A stretch of DNA of 33,444 nucleotides from Fragilaria crotonensis (taxonomy: Eukaryota; Bacillariophyta; Fragilariophyceae; Fragilariales; Fragilariaceae): the NCBI GenBank assembly GCA_022925895.1, contig JAKSYS010000682.1:1-33444 (forward strand). The letters run 5' to 3'. The notes beneath the pieces were generated by a model, which saw only the letters and a program-made list of their open reading frames with translations, was not told the origin of the DNA and searched no databases. A program made the translations under genes and the position numbers. The stretch's first letter is position 1. Each line of letters opens with the position of its first letter. Positions 19,470-30,700 of the stretch are shown here, piece after piece.

Positions 19470-20437
19470 CTATTTCGCCTTCTTAGTTTTGGCATCACCA
19501 CCCAAAGCCTTGATAATCTGTTGAATAACCAACTTTCCCCAGTACCATTGCAGCATAGTGAAGAGAATTCCGAGCAGCATAACTGTGTACAAGGGCGACA
19601 CAAATTCTGGGTGATCGTTCGCGGCGGACAAACAGTCTGGTAGCACCCCAGTGAACATAACGTATGGAAAATACAACACTCTTGTCGCGACATAGAGCAG
19701 AGCGAATAGAACACGACTTATTTCATTGATCGTCTGGAGGCTCTTGGAGGTGGCAAGGTATGCATGCCACGCCTTTTGCTTGGGATGAAAAACTTGGATG
19801 AATACCATGAGTGTACCAATCAAGGATTCAATCAATGGACGAACTAGATTGCTTACCATCCACAATTGCCAACGGAATACTGCTGAGTTCTACAATCCCG
19901 AAAGAAGGGTACATAAGCGGATCCAATGGGGGTGCCATTCGAGAACAAACCCAGCGCAATGGCTGAAACAATGAAGGTTCCAACATGATGCACATGCATG
20001 ATTAGATCTCCCATACCATCGCTAACAACACCAACTGGAATATCCCAGATCATCATGGACTTGGTATCCGGAACAATGCAAGTGAGAAAGTGATGAAAGT
20101 GTTAGCAATGTCATGTTTGAATTGATTCGTTCCTTTCTTTTCGGCATCCGTCACTTACTGCGACGGAGAAACGAGCCATGAAGACGCCCGGCTGGTTAAC
20201 ATTCATCATTCCGCCGTCCCGATGATACATAAATCCGAGGTAGGTTTGGTAGATCATGAGTACTAAGGCGATCACCTGATGAGCTGTGAAGGAAGGTAGC
20301 ACCTTCCAGGGTCCATCCGGACAGACGTACTTGAACAAGAGAAACAACACAATGTGGATAGCCAATATAGACGACCCCAAAGGGATGATCACAGGGTCAT
20401 TAAGGATGGATTTAATGATGTACAAAATGGTAGACAT
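19470..20437 (-). CDS. TLC-domain membrane protein (TRAM/LAG1/CLN8 type), ER
   Basis: About 285 residues over two exons. Hydrophobic segments: ILAIHIVLFLLFKYV, FTAHQVIALVLMIYQTYLGF, then after the intron IMHVHHVGTFIVSAIALGLF with the conserved paired His of TLC domains, GIVELSSIPLAIVD, IGTLMVFIQVF, a segment around VLFALLYVATRVLYFPYVMF, and a last one near YTVMLLGILFTMLQWYW. The protein ends KKAK, a KKxx dilysine signal for retrieval to the ER. TLC proteins include ceramide synthases and lipid-sensing or trafficking factors. The Lag motif of ceramide synthases is not clear here. The frame moves twice (+1 or -2) near 19899-19905 and 19856-19863. The segment between reads as TLC only in the third frame. 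The hAT transposon begins about 200 bp upstream of the start. Confidence 0.78.
20060..20158 (-). other. Intron of the TLC-domain gene
   Basis: 99 nt, GTAAGT to ACCAAG on the minus strand, joining FMARFSVA to SMMIWDIPVG. The acceptor is not certain, because the coding-like VPDTK just inside the intron end would need a different, non-AG acceptor. Confidence 0.6.
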
Positions 20438-20634
20438 GACGACGTGTTGCGTCTATTTTGACAAAGATAGCGTTCGATTGGCAAATCGAAGTCTTTAAGG
20501 CCGTTAGTGGGTGTGTGTGTATTACGACGTATGTGTGAGGGCGTTTGTGTGAGACGTGTGTCAGAGTTTGACACCAAAAAAACAATGGTACTTGCACCGG
20601 GTACTTGTACCGGATCTGGTTTATGGGTCATGTC
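20438..20634. other. TLC promoter region up to the hAT terminus
   Basis: 197 bp with a GT-rich run (GTGGGTGTGTGTGT near 20,507-20,520) and CCGGGTACTTGTACCGG palindromic words near 20,598-20,612. The last 8 bases, GTCATGTC, are the candidate target duplication of the hAT element. Confidence 0.5.
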
Positions 20635-20677
20635 CAGGGGTGTTAATATTAGTCGATCCGGCCGGCGCGCCTTTTGA

Positions 20678-20701
20678 CGACTAAAATAGTTATTTTAGTC
20701 G
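20678..20701. repeat. Subterminal perfect hairpin in the hAT left end
   Basis: Arms CGACTAAAATA and TATTTTAGTCG (11 bp each) are separated by 2 bases, 43 bp inside the terminus. The word TTAGTCG also occurs at 20649-20655, so it may be a transposase-binding word. Confidence 0.85.
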
Positions 20702-20853
20702 CGAAATCTGGGTCTCCAGTAGGCAACCCGGGGTGAGGGGTTTGTGGCAGTCAGATGATGTCATGATAGGCTAGAGTAGAGCGTCCGCCAGCTAGCTAGA
20801 GCAATTATTACTACTAATAGTAATCAAAGTGCACTATCCTCTAGTCGTACTAT

Positions 20854-21826
20854 CTACTTATGAATTTCCTCAAGCATGAAATACTGCTTGGCTTGGAGGA
20901 CCGCCTCAAGTCCAAAGTCCGAAAGGGACTTACGGAAATCATCCTTCTCCCACCGCAAGGTGGAGAAGTCTGATTCTACAGTACAAGTCCCTGGAAATAG
21001 CGTGGCGATGACACCACAAAACTCGGCAAGATTCTGGAAACTATCTCTTCCGATGACGTTCCATGCCTCAGAGAAAGATGCTGTACTCTTAGTGGAATCA
21101 ATGCTGTTCTTCAGCACCTCATCATTGCGGTAGTGCATGATAAGTGCACGGTGCTCATCAGCAATAAGATCGACGTGCACATCAGAGTATTGATGCTCCA
21201 GCCGAAACTTGAATGCACAGACCTGGCGAAGAAAATCACCGGGGCGGGTCTTGACCAATGCATTTGGTAGGATAGGCGGAAGCGCATTTTGATCAATAAA
21301 TGCTGTATTGTCCTCAGTGCGTAGCACGCAGATGTTGTGAATGCGATCGCAAGCCACGGTGAAGACACGTCCAATGTCAGTGAGCAACTTGTCTTGAGTT
21401 GACGCATCGGCTTCCTCGATAATTTCTTCTACCCAACTTGCCAGACCAACAAGATACTCGCGAATGCTGACCTTCAGCACTGAAAACGAACTGCTTGACA
21501 CGTAAGCTCCAGCATGTTCATGGAGTTCAATATCCGCAGGTGAAAGAGGACCTTGAACACCAACATCGTCAACAAAAGTTGATATCAACTTTTCAAATGC
21601 TGCATTTTGCTGCGACACCAACGTCGTTGCACCTTGTATGAAACGGAAAGTGATTGCAGTGTAGTTGGTGAATGCATTCATTGCTACAAGGTAAACCCAC
21701 CAGATCCGAGAAGGCGAAGTTGCAGGATTCTGCGATTGAATGTAGTTGAGCAGTGCCGGGCGATGCAACTTGAACCAGCTTGTAACTTTGTAGGATGATA
21801 GCCATCTATTCACAATACGTGGGCAA
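20854..21826 (-). pseudogene. hAT transposase, C-terminal half
   Basis: Starts at the insertion junction in CPRIVNRWLSSYKVTSWF and continues 319 residues to the stop. It has a tryptophan-rich helical region (SRIWWVYLVAMNAF) and ends with the hAT dimerisation block: VESDFSTLRWEKDDFRKSLS, then LEAVLQAKQYF. It lacks its own start and the DNA-binding and first catalytic residues, which lie about 9.9 kb away across the nested element. The frame itself is intact over this half. Confidence 0.85.
21825..21826. repeat. Left AA target-site duplication of nested element
   Basis: AA directly outside the left terminal repeat, matched by AA at 31686-31687. Keeping one copy restores the hAT frame (ACA GCT TGC CCA on the minus strand). 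Confidence 0.7.
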
Positions 21827-21838
21827 CATCAGAAGGTG
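21827..21838 (+). repeat. Left terminal inverted repeat, CATCAGAAGGTG
   Basis: Perfect reverse complement of 31674-31685. Over the following 13 bases 9 still match, ending in a shared TAACT. Confidence 0.9.
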
Positions 21839-22271
21839 CAATATGGTAACTAAATTTTCACATGTTCAGTGTTACCGGATAATGGTGTCCGTCTTTCCTG
21901 TTCTTACAATGTACATGGTCGAGTAAACAAATATGTTAGCTTAACAATATATTGTTACTTTAAACCATATTAACAACATATTGCCTTGTTTCATAAACAT
22001 TTATGTTAAGATACTTTGCTTCTTGTTACTTTCGTATAACGACAATACACCATCTTTGTTAAGTGATTCCGTTGTAAAATGACCATATTTGTTGTCGTTT
22101 CTGTTGCTTAGTAGATATATATGCTGTTGTCTATGTTTCTTTGTAACTATATATGTTAATCCTAAATTCAATTGTACAAATCACAATTGTTGATTAAATC
22201 CACCTATATTGTTTCATTACGAGTTGCTGATGTTGTTGTCACTTCTAACGAGAAGGCACCCGATGCAACGT
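21839..22271. other. Left subterminal region with TGTTA/TAACA array
   Basis: 433 bp, strongly AT-rich, no gene. Nine TGTTA or TAACA words lie in both orientations between 21,870 and 22,160. Subterminal arrays of short words are the usual transposase-binding sites of CACTA-type elements. Confidence 0.7.
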
Positions 22272-23863
22272 CTAGTCATCATCTGAGTCCCAGTCCGCCT
22301 CGACAGGCACCATTGCTTCCGCTCTCTCCAACGTATTATTGGGCGCTGCACCACCTGCATCTAGCTCGTCATCCTGATTATCACCAGCATTCTTCTTTCC
22401 AGCGCTTGCCCTGCAGAAACGCATCAACTCCTTTTCCATTTGCTCGGCTTCCGGACACGCCCTGTCCTCTTCAACCACCTTGCGCAATGCATTGAACTGG
22501 CTAATTCCGTCTGACTCCACCCACTGTACTTGCATTGTCCCGCTTTTTTGGTATACTTTCCCGCCATTCTTCTTGCTTTCTTTTGTATTCCCTGCCCGCT
22601 GCCTGTTTCTGCTTCTGTTGTTGTGCTGTTGTTTTCTGTTCTTGGTCCAGTGCCTCCTGCCTCCTCCTCCGCTACGACTTTCCACTTCTCCAAGTAATTG
22701 TCGATTAGCAACAAACCGAAGGCTTCGTCGCTCACACTCACAATTTTGATCCATTGCTCTCTCGCGCCGCCGAAATGAGCTGTGTTGTTTTGCATTTCTC
22801 AAGACGTTCGCACCACAAACACATTCCAAGAAGTTGTTGAAGAACCAGAAGAACGCCCTTTTTCCCTTTCTGACGTAGATCTCCTGAGCTTGCAGAATTC
22901 CTCGAATGTGAAGAACTCTTCCCGCGCTTTTGAAGTCTTTGATTGCATCCCTTGCAATTTGGGAGCGGACTGTTCGCAAGTACTTCGTTTTTGGTTCAAC
23001 GCCCTAGTGAAACATTTTTCGTATGTCAATTGAAACACGAACGGATTCTTGGGCCTCTCCACCTCTCGCACCTTTTGAAAAGCCTTGGTGAATGACGCTT
23101 GACTGGTTACAAACTTGATCCTACGGAACAAGTTGTTTTTGACAAATATCGTAATCCGCTGAGCCACATTCTTCTCCACTGTCGGAACTTCCAACTCTGC
23201 ATTAAACTGCAACTCCCGCGGCCTGTAATCATTTGTTGCTCTCCTTGGGGGCTTTGACGCCTTTGAAGTTCCGTCGTCCTCGCTCGGAGGATCAGCCGCA
23301 CCTTCCTGGGCACGGCGGCTCGACTCCTTACGATTCTGTTGCTGACGTTTCAAGGAGTTGCTGCGACGACGAGAATCCTCGTCATCGCCCGATGATTCGT
23401 CGTCATCTGGTGAGTCATGCATAGCATCGGGGGTTCGAGGAACTTTCCCCCCCGCCTCGGTATCATCATCCCTGTCGCCATCAGTAGATTTGTAGGACGA
23501 GTCATCATGATCCGAGTCCTTTCGTTCAGAACCCGGGTTGTTGCGTGGTGGGGGCGGTGCCCTTTTTGCTTTTGCCCTGTTTGTTTTTTTCCTCTTTGCC
23601 TTGCCGCCCGAACCAACAACTCGCTTTTTTCCCGGTTTCTCCAGCTCAACTGTCTCCACAGGCTCCGTTTGCTGTACTGTCTCCAATAGTTTTGCACGTT
23701 TTGCCGCCTTCCTTTTCTCCTCTTTCAGTTTCCTCTTTGTCCGCGCCGTTGGTGTTTCGGGTTCACCGTTCCTGTCTAGACGAACGCGTCCGCCTTGTCC
23801 TTGTTTGCTCCGAGTGCGCGTTGCTGGTGAGGATTCCAGAATGTTTGTCACCACTGGAGGCAT
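22272..23863 (-). CDS. Charged accessory protein of the nested transposon, frame-disrupted
   Basis: About 530 residues across frame changes. I chose Met at 23863 (PPVVTNILESSPATRTRSK). Residues 1-210 are very rich in Lys/Arg with nuclear-localisation-like KRKLKEEKRKAAKRAK and KAKRKKTNRAKAKR, then Asp/Ser-rich runs. A more ordered part follows: RITIFVKNNLFRRIKFVTSQ, a helical segment, CFTRALNQKRSTCEQ, FFWFFNNFLECVCG, and VSVSDEAFGLLLIDNYLEKW. The frame moves after about 22,900 and back near 22,785. The C-terminal QRAGNTKESKKNGGK and poly-Asp tail ends at 22272. I do not know its function. Basic, acidic and helical blocks together suggest a DNA- or chromatin-binding partner of the transposase. 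Confidence 0.6.
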
Positions 23864-23887
23864 GACGGCTGCAATGGACAAGTACAA

Positions 23888-24957
23888 AAAGCAAGCAATG
23901 GGTTAGAAACAAGTCTGACTGGTACGTTTCAATTCGCAGCAAGTGTGAGTTCGATAACAAGATTGCAATTTTTAGTCATGTACTCTTATTTTTGAATCAG
24001 ATAACAGTTTAGGAAGCGTGCACTTGTTGTCCTGTTTGTTCATCATGTAACTGTACATGATTTGAACATAAATTTATTATGTTCAATTTTAACAATAATT
24101 TAACATGTGTATGTCATTTATGTTGTTTGAATGTACTTGCGTGTTCACTACATAACTTCATAAATGTACAGTTTCATCTTCTTGGATGGATATGTGTAAG
24201 TTTTTGAATATATACGACATGTGTGTAGTGCAGTCTTGTTTTTGCATGGGCGGCCTCGCCAATCATGTATCGTCAGTACTGGTAAATGTCGTACGCAGCA
24301 GTGGTACTACTAGTTTGTGTATATATGTTTATTAGTACGGTGTATACAAATATATTTATTAACATATCTTTGAATATGTGTGTCGCGTTGAATACATAGG
24401 TGGATTATGAATCTTATGACAGTTTGAGACACGGATCAAAAAAAATTGTCTACTGTTGATACGTATGCTGCAGTACAACGGCCATGTAGCAGTATGCAGT
24501 CCAGTCATGGGAAACTAATAAATCATACATACATGTAAATAAGCATTCTCTTTTTTTCTGACTATTGAACTTGATTAACACAAATATTTATGCAATGTGT
24601 ATGTCATTTTATTTTACATATACACACATAATTATTTAACATTGCTACGAATTAAATCTGTATATGAAAACCATGTATATATGGCTGTACTCGTGCAATT
24701 ACTCTAAGTAAATGCACCTCATTTAAAGGTCTTGGTTGGAGTTTTTATGTGTGAAGTTTCCTTTTTTTGCATAGCACGTAGTGTATCTTGTTTTGCCTGT
24801 TTTCTGCGCGCACTGACACCAAAAATCACAATCTGGTGTCAGAGTACTTCTATGAAGTACTTCGTTCATTGATTGTGTTTCGCAACATAACGTCGCCGTC
24901 GGATCGTTCTCGCTTCCTTTGAGACGAATAGACAGTCCGCGCCAGGAAGCGTGTTGA
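23888..24957. other. AT-rich divergent spacer inside the nested transposon
   Basis: 1,070 bp between the minus-strand accessory gene and the plus-strand dioxygenase-like gene, presumably a bidirectional promoter. It has many ATATATGT, TACATATACACACAT and TTTAACA words. No gene, RNA or clear repeat array is visible. Confidence 0.55.
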
Positions 24958-27718
24958 TTGCTTTGTCGAAAAGGACGCGGAACTGGCATTGTGCGGCTCA
25001 CTACCTGCCAGGAAGCAGTAGAGAGCCCGATGTCGCCAAATCGACGCGACGTTGATTGCGTTGGCGAGGAGGTTGTTGTGGAGAACCGGATGACGGTTGC
25101 AGTGGAGAGGAAGGTTGTGGGAGTGGGGTTGGCGAAGACGAAGAAGCTCGCAAAGAAGAGGAAGTTTGCGAAGAGGAAGGCTGCGGAGACCGGGAATAGG
25201 ACTTCCCCAACTATGGCGTGTGTCAGGAACCTGGGGAACTCGCCACGTGTTCCGGGAGCAAGTGTTGGGGCGGACGGTGGGAAATTCCTTCCTACTGGGC
25301 GCGACGAGAGGCAGAATCGCCCAACTCATCAGCGCATTATGACGCTGTTGTCCATGGCCGTTGTTCCGGAGGAGAGGATTGCATTCAGGCGGAGATTTGT
25401 GAAGGCCATCGGGGTGGTGATAGGGAGTGCCGCGAATTCTTGTGCTTTACTCCCGTGAGCGTCATTGCAAAGGCTTTTAGATGCAAGCCGTTTCAATTGC
25501 GTTCGGCTGCCGACATGTTCCCAGAGTCCGGACTCCAGTCGGAGTTCCTCAACGAGTTCTACGTGATGGACGTGATACTCAATCGGGCTCCTTCACCGGC
25601 CGTTTTGACTGGCGGTGGGAAGGGAGGAGGGAGTGGTGGTGGCGGCCGTCGTTGGCATCGCGATGACTGCGATGCAGTTCGTCATGCCCTGTCACGCAAA
25701 CCGGAAGACATTGGCCCTGGGATGGATCATTTCTACCGGGCTGCAATTCTGTTCCTACCTCAGTGTGGGGTGTTCTATTGTCACCGTGACCGTCACGTTG
25801 GGGATGCTGGCGTGCCAGGCACGCTGAGAGCATACGATATGAGCTGGCTCCGCTTGCAGAGGGTGGAGGGAACAGAACACGACTTCCCGTTGTATGCCTT
25901 TGGCGGTGACAGCTTTGTGAGGCGGTTCTATTTTGATCACGGTCTAGGCGACAACCGCCGTGTTTCTGCGTGGAGGATCTCCACGGGGTACCTACCCAGT
26001 TCCCTACAGAATCGGGTGGTGTACAGGGCCGTTCACAATAGTGATGCTGAATTACCTGCGTTACCACCGGATTTCATTGCTGGCGTTGACCTGCGGACTG
26101 TCCCTGCTGACTACCGCGCTCATGAATTCCGCAACAAACTCAAAAATTCTAGTAGTGCGAAGTTTGATTGCCGGCATTACGTTGACGGCAGCCACCACTA
26201 CAATCTGCAGGAGTCTTGCTGGATCATTGATCCAGAAGAAACTCACTTTGTTGATGTTCACGTTCGCGTCGATGGAATTCCAAACCGTGAGTCTGTCGTT
26301 GCCATACGGAACGTAACGAAGATCAGTACGTGCGATGACCACCTTGAGTTGCTGGAGCGGTTGACGTCGCGGTGTCGAGAGATCCGAGTGTCGGGGGCGA
26401 AGGGCACTGCCAGGGCTAAGTCGTCCGATGTCGGTTCAATGTTTGCACTGGGCACCAGAATCGAGAAAAAAGAGTCCCCAACAGGCCTTGCTGTTCATGG
26501 CAAAATTCCGTACGCAGCCAATGGATGTGTTTTGGATAGTGTCCTCCGGGGTCTCGTGGTTGACTTGGCAACCCTTGGGAGTCGCTGTTTCCTGTGGTCT
26601 ACTCCGTGGTAAGGGACACCGAGGAGAACTCTGGACTGAGTCCGGTGCCACCGATGGATGGCGTTGCCCTTCCGATTGGGGGTCGTGCGGGGTGGGTCGG
26701 ATTGCGACAACGAGAATTGTGATGATGATGATGACGATGACGAATGACGACGAAGAGACGATGGCGATTGCCTTCGCGAGAAACTTCGGAGGAAAATGGA
26801 AGCGTTGGAGCGTAGACAACGGGTCGGATACACCGTCGACATGAGCATAAACCTGGGCAATTCCTCGCACTACGACGTGAACGATGCCTCGCAGGGCTAT
26901 AGTGTGTGGACAGAGGAGGTGCTGGGCCTTGGGAAGAACTGGTATTTTGTTATCCCCAGTGTGTGTGGCCTGCGACCGGGCACGAAAACCAAGTTCAGTG
27001 GCATGGCGGTGAAACTTGGCCACGGCGTGGCCATCAGCTGGGATGGCAGGGTGATCCGGCACTGCACGTCAGTTTCCTGTCCAGACGGGATGGAACGTGG
27101 GTTTGTTGCCAGGAAGAGGGAGTCTCCCTTCCGAAATTATCTTTATGGAACTTTCACGGCAGCGAAGGAAAAAATTGTGGAGGCGGGGCGCGCCGCGTGT
27201 GCCGACTGTTTCTGTCCCCAAAAGCCCTCTCCTGTTAAAGCGGTGGTGGATCGCAAGAAGCGGCCAAACAGGAGGAGGAGAAGACCCCGTGGGGGGGGCC
27301 TCGGATTGAATCCAGGGATGCCGTGGTTGCAGGTTGTCCTGCTGTTGAGTTCGCATCTGTCGAGCCGACAGTTGAGCTCCCCTCCGTCGTGCCGCTGGTT
27401 TGTTGGAAGGGAGCTGCTTGTGGCGAGTGGCCATGCTGTTCCGACAAACGGAAGAAAGGGGATCTTGGTCGTGATTCTCCGTCCCATGCCGACTGGCAGA
27501 ATGAAGATGCCACCGATGATGGTGGCAACAAGTGGCGATTCCGTTCTCTAAATTGGGTGCCGGCTGTGGGCGATCGGGCACCCCGCTGCACAGATGCTTG
27601 CGTGGACAAGGAAACACGTACAGCTGGTGGGAGTGTGGCTTTTGGTGGCTGGCGGGTGCGGCCAACTGACCTGGAGGTTGGTGGAAGGTACACAATACCG
27701 AGGAAACAAAAAAAATAA
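24958..27718 (+). CDS. Putative 2OG-Fe(II) dioxygenase (TET/JBP-like?) cargo of the nested transposon
   Basis: About 900 residues across frame changes. The N-terminus has a basic, nuclear-localisation-like KKLAKKRKFAKRK. Residues from 25430 to 26560 (CFTPVSVIAKAFRCKPFQL onward) form a long domain I do not recognise. An acidic Asp run at 26,716-26,745 leads to the best block: NSSHYDVNDASQGYSVW, NWYFVIPSV, VKLGHGVAISWDGR, VIRHCTSVSCPDG. His-Tyr-Asp (CAC 26868, GAC 26874) and the later His (CAC 27060) fit the HxD...H iron site of double-stranded beta-helix dioxygenases. TET/JBP enzymes of this fold oxidise methylated bases or thymine in DNA and are known on fungal and algal transposons. Frame changes lie at GGG 25423-25425, near 26565, near 26700 and in the G8 tract 27291-27298. 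The exact start is uncertain (25030 is an alternative). Confidence 0.5.
27291..27298. repeat. G8 homopolymer tract at a frame change
   Basis: Eight G after an arginine-rich RRRRRPRGG stretch. Downstream the coding-like frame is +2, running 140 residues to the stop at 27718. Confidence 0.8.
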
Positions 27719-27791
27719 ACAACATGTTCGATTTGAATTCAGAAACTACTCCTTCTACTGGTTCTATCATTGATGGCACCCAAAGGACTGC

Positions 27792-30700
27792 CTACCCCTT
27801 GTTTGTCTTCGTGGGAGCTTCCCTTCTGCGTTTCAAATTCCCTGTGGACTGTTGTGTGGCAGTGGCCTTCACAGCCTTCGCAGCCTTTGCCGCCGCTTTC
27901 TCTGTGGCGGTGTCCTCCCTCTTCTTCTTGGCAGCGACCTTTTCGGCCTTCTTTGCAGCAACCTCGGCTCCAAACTCTTCGGGGTCTTGACCCTATGCAC
28001 TCCCGGCCACTTGGCAGGCGGCTGACAAATTCTTTCTCGTACTCCTCTTCAAACCAAGTGTCGTCGTCGACGTCGTGTTCCAAATCGTGATGACACTTAT
28101 TGATGAGAGAATCCCACGCTTGGCCACTCCGCCTTCCGACGGATCAAAAACAGGTGACACCGCTTGCGCCTCGGCGCTTTCTCTACTCCAAATGGGGGGA
28201 CGTCTTCGATGCCGAGTACTGGAGATAAGATTGACTTGACGTCCACCAGGAACAAGGTGGGATGTCTCTCATCGGGTGAGTGGAAATGTGGGGTGTAGCG
28301 CCCTATGAGAGTGTTCGGAGTGTCGAGGTCGCCAACGGAAACTGGATCAAACGAATGGGCGACAGCGTACAATCCGGCTTCCAAATTTTTCTGCCCATTT
28401 GCTTTGATGTTAATGCGCTCTCCGTTTGGAAGCCCGCGAAGATCAACAAAGGTGTGGATGAATGCTGGGTAATTGCGAGGGTATCCTTCCCACTTGATCA
28501 TTGCGCTGTCGTTCCAGGCTTTGCCATCGTAACAGGGGTGAGCGCGGTACTTGTTGCCCTTACGGTCGGTAAACAATGTGAAGCATGGAAGTGAGTGCTG
28601 TGGCACCTTGGGCAAGCAGTGTTGACTCAGGAAGTCCATCACTCGGGTTGAAAGGTGGGCTGTCTCCATGTTGTCACCGGGAGACGGGTGAGTCCAGCGG
28701 CACGCTGAAAATTCATCACCAGTCTTCCATGAAAGGTTGAAGTGTCGGCCACCCTTGCCGTCAACAAGTAATGCAACGGGTTGACCTGCTCTGTTGCAGG
28801 CATCGCTTTTTTATCGGTGTCCATGTCCGCGGAAGCAAGCGATACAACAAGATTCTCAACGTAGCGATGGGCAGCTTGCTTGGTGAATGAAACGGCTCGT
28901 TTCTGGGTGTTCCGTGATGTTACCTTTGCGAGTGGAATGTGGGCTGACTCCGCGTACGAACTGTTTACATTCTCTGGGACGCCGTGGTCAAGAATGTCCT
29001 CGCACAGATGCAGGACCAAATGTGTCTTGATTGTGTTGTTTCCCATTGCTCCTGGGCGAGGTGCCACTTCAGCAACAACACGCATCAGCCACTGAACTGC
29101 CACATGCGAACGCTTCACCATTTTCTTTGGAATGGATGGTTGCTTCATCCATTGATGCCACACTAGAAGAGCAGTCACGATGTCAATCCAATCGGTGACA
29201 TGGTTTTCGTAACGAAGCCTTTGGTCGGGAACCCCAAGTCTCGGTTCCTTCTTCCCGACATCAAAGATAGCGCGGAAGCAGGTGGTGTGCAACGCAAATA
29301 ACTTCACCAAAGGCACCCCGCCATCTCGTGTCCCATCAGATTGGTTCCTGATGAGAATCCCTTGGGAAAGTTGGTTCGCGGGACGTCGCGGTCACTCTGT
29401 CTCGACAGTTTGCGGCCCAATTTTGCACACAGTTGATCGTACTCCTTCAATGCGTTGGACTTGGGACCGGCTTGGGTGGAGAAAGCCTGCAGGCAGTATT
29501 TGAACCAACCAAGAGAAATCAAGTGCAGCATCTCACCTGGACAGGCACCAAAAATGCCCCGCTGATTGTGCAGACCAAAACGAACCCTGGCAAAGCCGTT
29601 TTAAGGTAGGTCTGTGACAGCAATTGGAGCTCGTTGGTAAAACCCTTGCGTACAAGGGTGTCCATTTTTCTCGGAAGGCGGTGGGGAAACTTAGACTTCG
29701 AGTAACCAGTCAAGTATGTAGGGCACTCACAGATGCGACAAAGTTGTTTGATCTGTGAAAATCGGGCGGTGTAGTGCCCACATAGGCGGTCGTGACCCTC
29801 TGTGTCACCAATGATGAACGGGACATACGGGTGGAACACGACGGGGTGCATTGTTCCGTTGTACTGCAGATTCCATCGGAAGCCGTACTTTTGTAACTGC
29901 AAAAAACCAGACTCTTCGAGAATAAACTGGATCTGCATGTGTGTCTCGTTGAGGAGTAATGTCGCCCAGCTGACATTTTCATCAGGGCACCGAATTGGGT
30001 TGTTGACGCGGTGCACATCCTTTGGCAAGTCTGCGGGTGCATTGAACTTGGGATCAATTTCGGCGTCCGATGGGAGGTTGGCGGGGGTGCTGTGATTGAT
30101 GTATCCAAGGATGCGCATGGCGCTTGGAAGGCGGCGCGTAATGTGGTTCAAAAGGCCGTGCGAGACTGTTATGGGCTCCATCTGGAGCCGTCCGGCCATG
30201 TCGATGTGGGTCTTGTCCATCGCCATGACACAAGGTAGGAGCATGTCAACACCGGGGTCCTTTATCAGGGCATCGTACGTCTTTCTGTAACAACGACCTG
30301 TGTGTATGTCACCAACATCGGACGATGCTTGTGGTGCAACAAACGGATCCTTTGCTTCATCAAAAAAATAATTTGTGTCCTGATTAAGTGTGGGACATGA
30401 GAGAAGCGACGCGAACACCTCGCGGGCATCAAAAAAAACCATGGACACTATCCTCTGCGTGTAAGGGAGATACAATTTCTTCTCCTTGGGGATCAGTCCA
30501 TTCATATTATACCTTTCGTACAACTTGGCGATGACCTTCTCGCGAGTTGGTTGAAAACCCTCGCGGAACACATGACCACTTGCGTTTGATTTGGCAGCCC
30601 ACTTCAGTATGACGGTAAATGCTTTGAGAGGACAGTGCAGCTTTCTAAGGAGATCCAATAACTCAATTAGGACCTTCTCCTCCTGGGAAAATCGCGCGAG

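Noticed and set aside
21820-21838. 8-bp target duplication for the inner element (KDZ or hAT type)
   Set aside because: The 8 bases outside the two ends (GTGGGCAA and AAGCTGTG) do not match. Only AA is shared.
25579-27779. Long minus-strand frames (25579-26067, 26436-27062, 27069-27779)
   Set aside because: They are opposite the dioxygenase-like gene, lack motifs, and their composition follows from the GC-rich coding strand.
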